Positions 8,486 through 17,807 of a stretch of 64,000 nt of DNA are shown in pieces. A program made the position numbers and the translations under genes. Source of the DNA: Williamsia herbipolensis (GTDB lineage: Bacteria > Actinomycetota > Actinomycetes > Mycobacteriales > Mycobacteriaceae); the NCBI RefSeq assembly GCF_000964005.1, contig NZ_JXYP01000035.1, forward strand, positions 1 through 64,000. The letters are read 5' to 3'. The notes beneath the pieces were generated by a model. It made no database searches. It had not been told where the DNA came from and worked only from the letters and a program-made list of their open reading frames with translations. Positions within the stretch are counted from its first letter, which is position 1, and each line of letters begins with the position of its first letter.

Positions 8486-10102
8486 TCAGCTCTTCGCCAA
8501 CATGCCGTAGCGGAACGTGAACGACTTGTCGAGGGTCACGCCCTGCAGCGACTTCACCCCGATCGCGACCTGCTTGCCCTGCAGCAGCGGCAACGTGGTG
8601 ACGAAGTCCTCGGCGACGGTGTTCTGGATGTCGGCGAGGATCGCCGCACGCTTGGTCGGATCCGCTTCTGTCCGTTCGGCACTGAGCATCTGCGAGATCT
8701 GCGGATTCGAGAAGTTCGACTGCAGGAAGTTGTTCTGGTCGAGGAACGGCGTGAGGTAGTTGTCGGCGTCGGGGAAGTCCGGGAACCAGCCGAGCTGGTA
8801 GGTCGGGTAGTTGTCCTTCACCCGGGCCTTGTTGTAGGTCTCCCAGTTCGCCGAGTTCAGCGTCACCCGGAAGAGCCCGGTGGCCTCGAGTTGGGCCTTG
8901 ACCTTGGCGTACTCGTCGGCGGAGTTGGAGCCGTAGTGATCCGGGTTGTACCAGAGGTTGATGTCGACGGGCGCGGTGACGCCGGCCGCGGCCAGGAAGC
9001 CACGCGCCTTGGCGGCATCGGGCTTCTCCCCGTAGATCTTGTAGGAGTCCACCGCACCGGGCAGCCCGCCGGCGACCATGCTGTACGCCGGCGAGTACGT
9101 GTCCTGGTAGACGTCCTTGGCGATGGCCTCGCGGTCGACCGAGGAGGCGATGGCCTTGCGCACGGCCAACTTCTGCGCAGGGTTGGCGCCCGCCATCGTG
9201 TCGAAGTTGAACACGATGTAGCGCAGCTCGCCGCCGGGGCCCTCATGCACGGTCAGCCCGCTGTCCGACCGCAGGGCAGCGATGTCGGTCGGGGTCAGCG
9301 ACCGGTAGGCGACGTCGATCTGTTTCTGCTGGATGTCGAGCTTGAGGTTCGTCGGCTGCGCGTAGTACTTCACCCGGATCGTGTCGGTCTTCGGCGTGCC
9401 CAGCATGCCGTTGTAGCTGTCGTTCTTCCGGTACTCGACGAGCTGGTTCTTCTGGTAGCTCGTGATCTTGTACTGACCGCCGAAGGCGTTGGACTTCACG
9501 ATCGCGTCGTCGTCCAGGATCTTGTCGGCCGGGAAGACCTTCTCGTCGACGATCGGCCCGACATTGGTCGTGAGGACCTGCGGGAACGTCTGGTCGTTCG
9601 GCTCCTTGAGGGTGAAGTTGACCGTCGTCGCGTTCGGCGCGTCGGTCTTCGACAGGTTCGCCAGCAACGAGGCGGGTCCGTTGGGGTCGTTGATGCCCAG
9701 CATCCGGTCGAAGGTGAACTTCACGCTGGTCGCGGTCAGGGGGTCGCCGTTGGCGAAGGTCAGTCCCGATTTCAGCGTGCAGCTGTAGACCGTCGGCGCG
9801 GTGAAGTCGCATTTCTCCGATGCGGACGGGGTGAGTGCGCCGGTGTTCGGTGCGGAGTCGAGGAGGAACGGGTAGACGTTCTTCATCACGGCCATCGAGC
9901 CGTTGTCGTAGGAGGCGGCCGGGTCGAGCGCGTAGACCTGATCGGTGGTGCCGACGGTGACGACGTCACCGGATCCCCCGGAGTCGGTGCGGCCCGAACC
10001 GCACGCGGTGAGAACCAGCGCCCCGGCGGTGACCGTGACGAGCGCGGCGGTGACCGCGCGGGCGGTGCGGGGGGAATTCGCCTGTGGTGCAGACATGTTC
10101 AT
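8486..10102 (-). CDS. ABC peptide-binding lipoprotein (SBP family 5, OppA/DppA-like)
   Basis: A 538-residue extracytoplasmic receptor. The N-terminus has a basic stretch, a hydrophobic helix (AVTAALVTVTAGALVLTAC) and a lipobox LTAC followed by Gly/Ser-rich linker, so it should be a lipoprotein. SBP_bac_5 features follow, including YALDPAASYDNGSMAVMKNVYPFL, the family block TATSVKFTFDRML and the C-terminal DFPDADNYLTPFL region. It is the first gene of the importer operon; the ligand is probably a di- or oligopeptide, but the family also binds nickel and opines. Two starts are possible, ATG 10102 or ATG 10096, both close to a GAGGA site. Confidence 0.88.
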   Translation of the reverse strand: MNMSAPQANSPRTARAVTAALVTVTAGALVLTACGSGRTDSGGSGDVVTVGTTDQVYALDPAASYDNGSMAVMKNVYPFLLDSAPNTGALTPSASEKCDFTAPTVYSCTLKSGLTFANGDPLTATSVKFTFDRMLGINDPNGPASLLANLSKTDAPNATTVNFTLKEPNDQTFPQVLTTNVGPIVDEKVFPADKILDDDAIVKSNAFGGQYKITSYQKNQLVEYRKNDSYNGMLGTPKTDTIRVKYYAQPTNLKLDIQQKQIDVAYRSLTPTDIAALRSDSGLTVHEGPGGELRYIVFNFDTMAGANPAQKLAVRKAIASSVDREAIAKDVYQDTYSPAYSMVAGGLPGAVDSYKIYGEKPDAAKARGFLAAAGVTAPVDINLWYNPDHYGSNSADEYAKVKAQLEATGLFRVTLNSANWETYNKARVKDNYPTYQLGWFPDFPDADNYLTPFLDQNNFLQSNFSNPQISQMLSAERTEADPTKRAAILADIQNTVAEDFVTTLPLLQGKQVAIGVKSLQGVTLDKSFTFRYGMLAKS

Positions 10103-10117
10103 CGATCCTCTTCATCC

Positions 10118-10134
10118 GACCCCGATCGGGGGTC
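10118..10134. promoter_or_regulatory. Inverted repeat upstream of peptide-binding protein gene
   Basis: GACCCC-GATCG-GGGGTC, a perfect 6-bp inverted repeat, 16-22 nt upstream of the receptor gene start. It could be an operator or an mRNA hairpin close to the ribosome site. Confidence 0.35.
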
Positions 10135-10202
10135 TCATCGTGCTCGCAGCCACACCCGCAGGCGTGGCACGGCGGTACCGCAGCGAGATACGACGGGGGA
10201 CG

Positions 10203-10230
10203 TTACCCACGCTGTGTTGCGTCGGGGTAA
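10203..10230. promoter_or_regulatory. Spaced inverted repeat in receptor/OPT divergent region
   Basis: TTACCC and GGGTAA arms separated by 16 nt, in the 218-bp region between the divergently transcribed ABC receptor and OPT genes. The position suits a shared regulator of both peptide uptake systems, but no regulator gene is adjacent. Confidence 0.3.
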
Positions 10231-10320
10231 AAATGGCCGGATCGGCCCCATCCGACATGAGCGTGCGACACCGCGGCCATACTCGGATGCGAGTTCGAGC
10301 GACGAGAGTGAGGACCGGCG

Positions 10321-12312
10321 ATGTCCGTCGACAGCAGACCCCGTGGTGCCGTGCGTGAATTGACCGTGCGCGGTGTGATCCTCGGCGGGATCATCACGCT
10401 CGTCTTCACCGCCGCCAACGTCTATCTCGGCCTCAAGGTGGGCCTGACGTTCGCCACCTCGATCCCCGCGGCGGTCATCTCCATGAGCGTGCTGCGGTAC
10501 TTCCGCAACCACTCTCTCGTCGAGAACAACATCGTGCAGACCATCGCCTCGGCGGCAGGCACGCTCTCGGCGATCATCTTCGTGCTGCCCGGCCTGATCA
10601 TGGTCGGCTGGTGGACCGGGTTCCCCTACTGGACGACCGCTGCGGTCTGTGCGACCGGCGGCATCCTGGGCGTCGCGTTCTCCATCCCCCTGCGCCGCGC
10701 GCTGGTGACCGGCTCCGACCTTCCCTTCCCCGAGGGTGTCGCGGGCGCCGAGGTCCTCAAGGTCGGCACGTCGGACTCCGCACAAGCCGCCGCCGACAAC
10801 AAGACCGGACTGCGGATGCTGTCGGTGGCCGCGGTCGTGGCCGCGGGGTTCTCGCTCGTGTCGTCGCTCAAGGTGATCAGCAACGCGGTGTCGACGTCGT
10901 TCAAGGTCGGCTCGGGCGGCACGATGGTCGGAGCGAGCCTGTCGATGGCGCTCATCGGCGTCGGCCACCTGGTCGGTCTCACCGTCGCCATCGCGATGGT
11001 CGTCGGTCTCGTCATCTCGTTCGGCATCCTGCTGCCCATCCGCACCTCGGGGAACCTGTCGGGCTCCGAGGCGCTCGCCGACACCGTCTCGTCGACGTTC
11101 TCCTCCGACGTGCGCTTCATCGGCGCCGGTGCGATCGCGGTCGCCGCGGTCTGGACGTTGGCGACCATCCTGCGTCCCATCGTCACCGGCATCATCGAGT
11201 CGGCACGCTCGGCCCGCCTGCGCCGTGGGGGCACCGAGGTCGACGTCGTGGAACGCGACATCCCCATCCAGATCGTCGCGGGCGTCACGGTGTTCATGCT
11301 CATCCCGATCGGCTGGCTGCTGTGGGATTTCACCAGCAGCACCGCACTCAACGGCGGTGTCGCCGGGATCATCACCGTCAGCCTGGTGTACCTGCTCGTG
11401 TTCGGTCTCGTCATCGCCGCGGTGTGCGGCTACATGGCCGGCCTCATCGGCTCGTCGAACAGCCCGCTGTCGGGCGTCGGCATCCTCGTCGCCATCAGCG
11501 CGGCGCTGCTCATCAAGGTCACCTTCGGTGACGCGAACAGCTCACAGATGACCGCACTCGTCGCCTACACGCTGTTCACCACGGCGGTGGTGTTCGGCGT
11601 CGCGACGATCTCCAACGACAACCTGCAGGACCTCAAGACCGGTCAGCTGGTCGGGTCCACCCCGTGGAAGCAGCAGCTGGCCCTGGTGATCGGTGTGCTG
11701 TTCGGTTCGGCCGTGATCCCGCCGATCCTGCAGCTGATGCAGACCGCGTTCGGGTTCGCCGGTGCACCCGGCGCCGGCGACGACGCGCTCGCCGCTCCGC
11801 AGGCCTCGCTGATCTCCTCGCTCGTCAGCGGCGTGTTCGGCAGCTCGCTCGACTGGGCACTGATCGGGCTGGGCGCGCTCATCGGCCTCGGTGTCATCGC
11901 GATCGACGAGACGATGAGCCGCACCACCCGGTTCCGGCTGCCCCCGCTCGCCGTGGGACTCGGCATGTACCTGCCGATCTCACTCACACTCGTCATCCCG
12001 ATCGGCGCCGTGCTGGGCTTCTTCTACAACCGCTGGGCCGACCGGAACGCGACCAACGTCGAACGGACCAAGCGCCTCGGTGTGCTGCTCGCGTGCGGAC
12101 TCATCGTGGGCGAGAGCCTGTTCGGCGTGGTGTTCGCCGGCATCGTCGCGGCGTCGGGCGCCGACGATCCGCTGCGCATCGTCGGCGAGGGCTGGGACAA
12201 CTGGGCCCAGATCGTGGGGATCCTGGCGTTCGTCCTCGTGGTGGGCTGGCTTTACAAGCGCACCCAGAAGGTGTCGGAGACCGCCGCCGTGAAACCGGAG
12301 GCCCCGGTCTGA
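10321..12312 (+). CDS. OPT family oligopeptide transporter
   Basis: A 663-residue polytopic membrane protein of the OPT family, proton-coupled importers of oligopeptides or metal-chelate peptides. The N-terminus carries the family block LTVRGVILGGIITLVFTAANVYLGLKVGLTF and later SDLPFPEGVAGAEVLK, the PFPEG signature region. Roughly 14-16 hydrophobic segments are seen. A GAGGACCGG lies upstream of the ATG. It is divergent from the dipeptide ABC operon, so two peptide uptake systems share one intergenic region. It ends 16 bp from convergent purF. Confidence 0.9.
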   Translation: MSVDSRPRGAVRELTVRGVILGGIITLVFTAANVYLGLKVGLTFATSIPAAVISMSVLRYFRNHSLVENNIVQTIASAAGTLSAIIFVLPGLIMVGWWTGFPYWTTAAVCATGGILGVAFSIPLRRALVTGSDLPFPEGVAGAEVLKVGTSDSAQAAADNKTGLRMLSVAAVVAAGFSLVSSLKVISNAVSTSFKVGSGGTMVGASLSMALIGVGHLVGLTVAIAMVVGLVISFGILLPIRTSGNLSGSEALADTVSSTFSSDVRFIGAGAIAVAAVWTLATILRPIVTGIIESARSARLRRGGTEVDVVERDIPIQIVAGVTVFMLIPIGWLLWDFTSSTALNGGVAGIITVSLVYLLVFGLVIAAVCGYMAGLIGSSNSPLSGVGILVAISAALLIKVTFGDANSSQMTALVAYTLFTTAVVFGVATISNDNLQDLKTGQLVGSTPWKQQLALVIGVLFGSAVIPPILQLMQTAFGFAGAPGAGDDALAAPQASLISSLVSGVFGSSLDWALIGLGALIGLGVIAIDETMSRTTRFRLPPLAVGLGMYLPISLTLVIPIGAVLGFFYNRWADRNATNVERTKRLGVLLACGLIVGESLFGVVFAGIVAASGADDPLRIVGEGWDNWAQIVGILAFVLVVGWLYKRTQKVSETAAVKPEAPV

Positions 12313-12328
12313 TCGACCGCGGTGGCGG

Positions 12329-13903
12329 TCAGGGACGACGCAGCGCGCTGGCGTTGTCGTTGACCGCACCCAGCGGATCGGAGCCGACCGCGTTCGAGAG
12401 CATCGTCTCGAGGACGGCCTTGCCCATCGAGGTCTCGGTCGGCAGATCGATCGGGTACTTGCCGTCGAAACAGGCCGCGCACAACTGGTCTCGCGACTGA
12501 TCGGTGGCGGCGATCATCTCGTCGATGCTGATGTACCCCAGCGAGTCGGCGCCGATGGCCTGACGCACACCCTCGACCATGCCCTCCTCGGACTCCATGC
12601 CGTTGGCGATGAGCTCGGCGGGAGAGGCGAAGTCGATGCCGTAGAAACACGGCCACCGCACGGGGCTCGACGCGATGCGCACATGGATCTCGGCGGCACC
12701 GGCCTCGCGCAGCATGCGGATCAGGGCGCGCTGGGTGTTGCCGCGGACGATCGAATCGTCCACCACCACGAGCCTCTTGCCGCGGATGACCTCTTTGAGC
12801 GGGTTGAGCTTGAGACGGATGCCGAGCTGGCGGATCGTCTGCGAGGGCTGGATGAAGGTGCGACCCACGTACGCGTTCTTCATCAGGCCCTGGCCGTACG
12901 GGATCCCCGATTCCTGCGCGAACCCGGTGGCCGCCGGTGTACCCGACTCGGGTACCGGGATCACCAGATCGCCCTCGGCGGGGAACTCGCGCGCCAGGCG
13001 GCGACCGATCTCGACCCGCGAGGAGTGCACCGAGCGACCGTTGATGACGCTGTCGGGGCGGGCGAGGTAGACGTACTCGAACACGCACGCCTTGGGGGTG
13101 GGCTGGGCGAACCGCGAGCTCCGGACGCCGTCGGCGTCGATGGCGAGCAGCTCGCCGGGCTCGATGTCGCGGACGAACGAGGCACCGACGATGTCGAGGG
13201 CGGCGGTCTCCGAGGCGACGACCCACCCGCGGTCGAGGCGGCCGAGGCACAACGGGCGGACGCCGTGGGCGTCACGCGCGGCGTAGAGGGTGTGCTCGTC
13301 CATGAAGGTCAGGCAGAACGCGCCCTTGAGCGTGGGCAGCAGTTCCATCGCGGCCTGCTCGATGGTGCGGTCGGCCGCACCGTGTGCGAGCAGCGCACCG
13401 ACGACGTCGGAGTCCGACGTCGCCCCGCCGTGCAACCGCGACTCCATCAGCCCCGCGGCGCGGGCGGTGCTCGCGAGATCGGCGGTGTTGACGAGGTTGC
13501 CGTTGTGGCCCAGTGCGACACCGGTTCCCGCGGCGGTCGTGCGGAAGATGGGCTGCGAGTTCTCCCAGGTGGTCGATCCGGTGGTCGAGTAGCGGCAGTG
13601 CCCGATGGCGACGTGGCCGGGCATCGAGGCCAGCGTCTGCTCGTCGAACACCTGGCTCACCAGACCGAGATCCTTGAACACCAGCACCTGCGAGCCGTCA
13701 CCGACGGCGATGCCGGCGGCCTCCTGGCCGCGGTGCTGCAGGGCGTAGAGCCCGTAGTAGCTGAGTTTGGCGACATCCTCGCCGGGCGCCCAGACGCCGA
13801 AGACGCCGCACTCTTCCCGGGGGTCGTTCTCGTCGATGTCGAGCTCGGCATCCGGCGTGAGGCCGGCGAGAAGATTCGGGCTGTGGATCGACAGCTCGGT
13901 CAC
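12329..13903 (-). CDS. purF: Amidophosphoribosyltransferase
   Basis: A 524-residue PurF, the committed step of purine synthesis (PRPP plus glutamine to phosphoribosylamine). The N-terminal nucleophile cysteine is at residue 32 in EECGVFGVWAP after a 31-residue propeptide, as in Bacillus-type enzymes that self-process. The glutaminase domain has YALQHRGQEAAGIAV, and the PRPP motif is RLVVVDDSIVRGNT. Cysteines in ACVFEYVY, WPCFYGID and the CAAC pair match the 4Fe-4S ligands of the Bacillus class. I chose the GTG at 13903, with GGGAG 7 nt upstream; a TAGACT -10 lies about 45 nt upstream. A sterol-carrier-like gene follows the M. tuberculosis order (Rv0807-Rv0808). Confidence 0.95.
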   Translation of the reverse strand: MTELSIHSPNLLAGLTPDAELDIDENDPREECGVFGVWAPGEDVAKLSYYGLYALQHRGQEAAGIAVGDGSQVLVFKDLGLVSQVFDEQTLASMPGHVAIGHCRYSTTGSTTWENSQPIFRTTAAGTGVALGHNGNLVNTADLASTARAAGLMESRLHGGATSDSDVVGALLAHGAADRTIEQAAMELLPTLKGAFCLTFMDEHTLYAARDAHGVRPLCLGRLDRGWVVASETAALDIVGASFVRDIEPGELLAIDADGVRSSRFAQPTPKACVFEYVYLARPDSVINGRSVHSSRVEIGRRLAREFPAEGDLVIPVPESGTPAATGFAQESGIPYGQGLMKNAYVGRTFIQPSQTIRQLGIRLKLNPLKEVIRGKRLVVVDDSIVRGNTQRALIRMLREAGAAEIHVRIASSPVRWPCFYGIDFASPAELIANGMESEEGMVEGVRQAIGADSLGYISIDEMIAATDQSRDQLCAACFDGKYPIDLPTETSMGKAVLETMLSNAVGSDPLGAVNDNASALRRP

Positions 13904-13946
13904 AGTGACGCTCCCAAAGGTGGGCGGTGCGGAGGGCGTAGAAGTG

Positions 13947-13952
13947 AGTCTA
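13947..13952 (-). promoter_or_regulatory. Putative purF -10 element (TAGACT)
   Basis: TANNNT box on the minus strand, giving an estimated 35-40 nt leader that contains the GGGAG ribosome site. No clear -35. Confidence 0.4.
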
Positions 13953-14024
13953 GGGCCCCTGCGCCGACCTGGGCGAATCATGTGAGTGCGCGTCTCTCCC
14001 GTGCGCCCCTCGGGCACCAACGGT

Positions 14025-14408
14025 TCAGATCGCGACCACGGGCAGGTACGCCGCGACCTCGACCGCACGGCTCCCCGAGGCCGACACCGCTCCCGCGGCC
14101 ACCGCGTCGTCGAGATCGAGCAGTCCGGTGGCGAGCAGCAGCCAGGTGCGCGGGTCGGTCTCGACGACATTCGGAGGCGTACCCCGGGTGTGCCGCGGGC
14201 CCTGGATGCACTGCACCGCCACGAACGGGGGCACCCTGACCTCGACCGACGCCCCCGGAGCGAGTTGGGCGACGGTGCGTGCGGACATCCGGACCGCGGC
14301 GGCCAGATCGGCGCGGGCCGGCGTCGGCAGCGTGTCGTCACGCAACCACGCCGCCACGGCGAGCACCGATGCGCGCATCTGCGCGGGATCGACGGACTTG
14401 GGGGCCAT
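14025..14408 (-). CDS. Sterol carrier family / SCP2-like small protein
   Basis: A 127-residue protein starting [22 protein letters not shown]. Its body ([31 protein letters not shown], then [26 protein letters not shown]) matches the SCP2-like/'sterol carrier family' proteins that neighbour purF in mycobacteria (Rv0807). These share the hydrophobic-pocket fold, but a ligand has not been established. No TM helix or signal peptide. It lies 121 bp upstream of purF on the same strand, so it may be cotranscribed or use its own promoter. Confidence 0.7.
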   Translation of the reverse strand: MAPKSVDPAQMRASVLAVAAWLRDDTLPTPARADLAAAVRMSARTVAQLAPGASVEVRVPPFVAVQCIQGPRHTRGTPPNVVETDPRTWLLLATGLLDLDDAVAAGAVSASGSRAVEVAAYLPVVAI

Positions 14409-14477
14409 GAGCACCGATGATGACAGCAGCGGCGCGCACCGACCCGCACCCCGGACACCGACGGAGGAATTCCCGCC

Positions 14478-14825
14478 ATGACCGTGAGAAGGATCATGCC
14501 GATCGTCACCGTCGCCGACATCGCGACGGCGAGTCGGCACCACACCGACATCCTCGGTCTCACCGAGGTGATGAACCACGAGTGGATCGCGACGTTCGCC
14601 GATCCGGGATCGGGACTCCAGCTCAGCCTGATGACCACCGACCTCACGGCACCGTGCAACCCGGCGATCTCGGTCGAGGTCGACGACGTCGACGCCGCCT
14701 ATGCGCGAGCCCTCGCCTCCGGGGCGGAGATCGTGCACGAACTGCAGCCCGAGGACTGGGGCGTACGGAGGTTCTTCTACCGCGACACCGACGGCACCGT
14801 GGTCAACGTGCTCCAACACCAGTAG
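14478..14825 (+). CDS. VOC superfamily (glyoxalase/bleomycin resistance-like) protein
   Basis: A 115-residue single-module VOC protein. It shows the beta-alpha-beta-beta-beta repeats and the two usual signatures: an N-terminal [22 protein letters not shown] and a C-terminal [22 protein letters not shown]. The metal-binding pattern is partial, so it may bind rather than convert a substrate. A strong GGAGGA ribosome site lies upstream. It is divergent from the SCP-like gene and unlinked to an obvious pathway; substrate unknown. Confidence 0.75.
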   Translation: MTVRRIMPIVTVADIATASRHHTDILGLTEVMNHEWIATFADPGSGLQLSLMTTDLTAPCNPAISVEVDDVDAAYARALASGAEIVHELQPEDWGVRRFFYRDTDGTVVNVLQHQ

Positions 14826-14888
14826 CTCCGACCGTCGGCGTGTCCGATATGCGGGCGCGCACCCCCTCGTCGATGACACGATGGGCCG

Positions 14889-16397
14889 ATGGGCGCCGAG
14901 GTCTCCACGCGTGAGTTCACCCGGGAGGACCGGCGCCGTTTTCGCGAGCAGGTCGGCCGCGGCACCGACGCCATCGCCCGGATGCTCGCCGACGGCCTGT
15001 TCACCGACGCCGGTCGGCAGGTGGAGCCGCTGCTGGGCATGGAGGTCGAACTCAACCTGATCGACCGGGCGATGAACCCCGCCATGTCGAATGCGACTGT
15101 GCTGCAGGCGATCGCCGACCCCGAGTTCCAGACCGAGTTGGGGCAGTTCAACATCGAGATCAACGTCGCGCCGCGACCGTTGACCGACGACAACACCATC
15201 GCCCTCGAGCAGGCCCTACGCGCGTCGCTGAACCGGGCCGAACAGCGCGCCGCGGCCACCGACAACCACATCGTGATGATCGGCATGCTGCCCACGCTGC
15301 GCACCGACCACCTGCGCCACCGGTGGATCTCGGCCAACCCCCGCTACGGTCTGCTGAACGAGCAGATCTTCGCCGCGCGTGGTGAGGACATCGCCCTCGA
15401 CATCGACGGGATCCCGCTCGGCGACGAACGCGTCGGCGAGCGTCTGGTCACCACCAGCGATTCGATCCTCCCCGAGGCGGCGTGCACATCGGTGCAGCTG
15501 CACCTCCGTGTGGCCCCGGAAACCTTTGCCGCGCACTGGAACGCCGCGCAGGCGATCGCCGGTGTCCAGGTGGCCGTCGCCGGCAACTCCCCGTTCTTCG
15601 CCGGCAAGGCGCTCTGGCACGAGAGCCGGATCCCGGTCTTCGAACAGGCGACCGACACCCGACCGCTGGAACTGAAGAACCAGGGCGTACGTCCGCGGGT
15701 GTGGTTCGGCGAACGGTGGATCACCACCATCTTCGATCTGTTCGAGGAGAACACCCGATACTTCCCGGCGCTGCTGCCCGTCTGCAGCGACGACGATCCG
15801 CTGGCGACCCTCGCGTCGGGTCGGATCCCCGAGCTGAACGAACTGAAACTCCACAACGGGACGGTGTATCGCTGGAACCGTCCCATCTACGACGTCGTCG
15901 ACGGCCACGCGCACCTGCGCATCGAGAACCGGGTGCTGCCGGCCGGGCCGACGGTGCTCGACACCATGGCCGACTCGGCGTTCTACTACGGCGTGGTCCG
16001 CGCTCTCGTCGACGCCGACCGGCCGCTGTGGTCGCAGATGTCGTTCGACGCCGCCACCGAGAACCTGCACTCCGGCGCCCGCGACGGTCTCGACGCCCAG
16101 CTCTACTGGCCCGCCGTCGGCTGGGTGTCGCCCGACGAGCTGGTGCTGCGACGACTGCTCCCCCTCGCCGACCGCGGTCTCGCGGCTTTCGGGGTGTCCG
16201 AGCGGGCGCGCCGGCGCTACCTGTCGGTGATCGAGGGGCGATGCCTGCGCCGACAGACCGGCGCGGTGTGGCAGCGCGAATCGGTGGCCGCACGCGAGCG
16301 CGCGGGCGACTCCCGCGACCGCGCGCTGTCGGGCATGTTGCGCGAGTACGTCGACCGGATGCACGAGGGAGAGGCCGTGCACACCTGGGATCTGTAG
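14889..16397 (+). CDS. GCS2-family glutamate-cysteine ligase-like (carboxylate-amine ligase) protein
   Basis: A 502-residue protein with the glutamate-cysteine ligase 2 fold: [15 protein letters not shown] (ATP/Glu site), [14 protein letters not shown], the [14 protein letters not shown] segment, and later [25 protein letters not shown] and [24 protein letters not shown]-like glutamate-rich catalytic region. Actinomycetes of this group make mycothiol, so the product may be a gamma-glutamyl compound other than glutathione; homologues are usually annotated glutamate-cysteine ligase. The ATG at 14889 lacks a clear ribosome site and another ATG lies 8 nt upstream out of frame, so the start is uncertain. 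A short Rv0361-like gene follows on the same strand. Confidence 0.75.
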   Translation: MGAEVSTREFTREDRRRFREQVGRGTDAIARMLADGLFTDAGRQVEPLLGMEVELNLIDRAMNPAMSNATVLQAIADPEFQTELGQFNIEINVAPRPLTDDNTIALEQALRASLNRAEQRAAATDNHIVMIGMLPTLRTDHLRHRWISANPRYGLLNEQIFAARGEDIALDIDGIPLGDERVGERLVTTSDSILPEAACTSVQLHLRVAPETFAAHWNAAQAIAGVQVAVAGNSPFFAGKALWHESRIPVFEQATDTRPLELKNQGVRPRVWFGERWITTIFDLFEENTRYFPALLPVCSDDDPLATLASGRIPELNELKLHNGTVYRWNRPIYDVVDGHAHLRIENRVLPAGPTVLDTMADSAFYYGVVRALVDADRPLWSQMSFDAATENLHSGARDGLDAQLYWPAVGWVSPDELVLRRLLPLADRGLAAFGVSERARRRYLSVIEGRCLRRQTGAVWQRESVAARERAGDSRDRALSGMLREYVDRMHEGEAVHTWDL

Positions 16398-16426
16398 TCC
16401 CACCACCTACCCGACGGACGCACGGC

Positions 16427-16432
16427 TACCGT
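16427..16432 (+). promoter_or_regulatory. Putative leaderless promoter (-10 TACCGT) of Rv0361-like gene
   Basis: TANNNT box followed by 7 nt and then the ATG at 16440, the geometry of leaderless mycobacterial transcripts; no ribosome site is present between the two. Confidence 0.4.
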
Positions 16433-16439
16433 TGCGTCC

Positions 16440-16892
16440 ATGACCGCCGCACCCGATCCGACAGCACCCGACCGCTCCAACCGCCGCGGGTTCGTCATTG
16501 TGGCCGTCGTGGTGGTGGTCGCCATCGCGGCACTCGCCGTCGGACTGGTCGCCTACTTCTCCGACGGCAGCGACGACGCGAAGGGTGGCCGCACCGACAC
16601 CCAGCAGGTCAGCGATGTCGCGCACCAGTTCACCGACGCCGCCAGCAAAGGTGACGCGACCACCGCGCGCGACGCGGTGTGCACCGCGGACAAGAGCCGG
16701 TACTCGAACCTGTCGACACGTCCGCTCCCCCAGGCCCTGCCCGCGTTCACCCTGGTCGACGTGAAATTCGCCGGCGATGACGCGACCGGCACGGTGAAGA
16801 CCACCGGCCAGCCCGACGGCGCGATCTACTTCCACAAGGACGGCGCGGACTGGAAGCTCTGCCCGTCGTCGAAGGCGAAGTTCTCCGGCTGA
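16440..16892 (+). CDS. Membrane-anchored Rv0361-like small protein
   Basis: A 150-residue protein with a short cytoplasmic N-terminus, one TM helix (GFVIVAVVVVVAIAALAVGLVAYF, about residues 17-41), and an exported domain with two cysteines about 84 residues apart (VCTADKSRY; KLCPSS) that may form a disulfide. The region resembles the NTF2-like/DUF4878-type domain of Rv0361-like membrane proteins. Function unknown. It is apparently leaderless. Confidence 0.65.
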   Translation: MTAAPDPTAPDRSNRRGFVIVAVVVVVAIAALAVGLVAYFSDGSDDAKGGRTDTQQVSDVAHQFTDAASKGDATTARDAVCTADKSRYSNLSTRPLPQALPAFTLVDVKFAGDDATGTVKTTGQPDGAIYFHKDGADWKLCPSSKAKFSG

Positions 16893-16917
16893 CGACGGTT
16901 CGCCACCGGGCCGTGGA

Positions 16918-17763
16918 CTACCGGGCCGCGTTCTTGACGAACTCCTCGACGCCGGCAGGCGGTCGGACACCGCCGAAGTAGCCTCCCCGCACGTGCCGGC
17001 GCCGTTCACCGTCGTCGGTCGCCCGGGCCGCGGAGTGCCAGAGGTAGGCGTCGTGCAGGATGACGTCGCCGGCGTCGGCGTACACCGCGACCTCGCCGCG
17101 CACCTTCTCGAAACGCAGCGGCATGTCGAAGGGCGGCGTCCGGTCGGTGCGACCGCGGGCGGCGCGGGCGCCGTCGGGAACCGTGACCCCGTTCGCGTTC
17201 CGGAAGGGCGCCGGTGTCGCCCAGAGATGGCTTCCCGGAACCACTCTCAAGAATCCGTTGGCCGGACTCGTGCCGTCGACGTGGATGGTGAACGCGGTGC
17301 TGGGCCAGACGTCGAGGCTCGGGCCGGCCTGCCAGTCGGTGTGCCAACCGATGCGTGCGTAGCCGGACTCCTTACCCGGACGGGCGTCCTGGTAGACCAC
17401 ACCGAACTGCTCGTGGGCACGCAGCCAACAGTTCTCGCCCAACAGCGAGGACATGACCGACCGCAGCACCGGGTCGGACACCGCGTCGGCGACGGCGGGC
17501 GAGACCTCCGAGACGTATTCGACGTAGTTGACGAATCCTTGTGTCCCCGTGTTCTCGTCGAGGAACACCGTGGAACCGTACCGGTCACCGAGGTCGCCCG
17601 ACCGGACCCTCTCCTGGGCCTCGATGCACTCCGCTTCGATCCGCGCCAGCCGCGTCTCGTCGACGAGTCCACGCAGGATCGCGTACCCGTGCATGTCGTA
17701 GAACCACAGCAGGTCCTCGATCTCGTCGGTACCGAAGACGCCGATGCTGTGGTGGGCTCCCAT
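16918..17763 (-). CDS. Phytanoyl-CoA dioxygenase (PhyH) family protein
   Basis: A 281-residue Fe(II)/2-oxoglutarate-dependent oxygenase of the PhyH family. The iron facial triad is visible: HTD in IGWHTDWQAGPS (about residues 144-146) and the distal His in LHDAYLWHSAARA near residue 240, with a nearby Arg suited to 2-oxoglutarate. The N-terminal YDMHGYAILRGLVD block is typical. Family members hydroxylate lipid, amino-acid and natural-product substrates; no substrate is readable here. It follows a KstR-type-controlled oxidoreductase gene by 44 bp on the same strand, so a link with sterol or lipid use is possible. Confidence 0.8.
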   Translation of the reverse strand: MGAHHSIGVFGTDEIEDLLWFYDMHGYAILRGLVDETRLARIEAECIEAQERVRSGDLGDRYGSTVFLDENTGTQGFVNYVEYVSEVSPAVADAVSDPVLRSVMSSLLGENCWLRAHEQFGVVYQDARPGKESGYARIGWHTDWQAGPSLDVWPSTAFTIHVDGTSPANGFLRVVPGSHLWATPAPFRNANGVTVPDGARAARGRTDRTPPFDMPLRFEKVRGEVAVYADAGDVILHDAYLWHSAARATDDGERRRHVRGGYFGGVRPPAGVEEFVKNAAR

Positions 17764-17807
17764 GGGCCGAGGTTACGACCGCAGGCGGGTGTCCGCGCGT
17801 CGAGCGA

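Noticed and set aside
14409-14659. Extension of purF or the SCP-like gene further upstream
   Set aside because: Upstream in-frame sequence is not family-like and lacks a ribosome site; the GTG at 13903 and ATG at 14408 fit the families.
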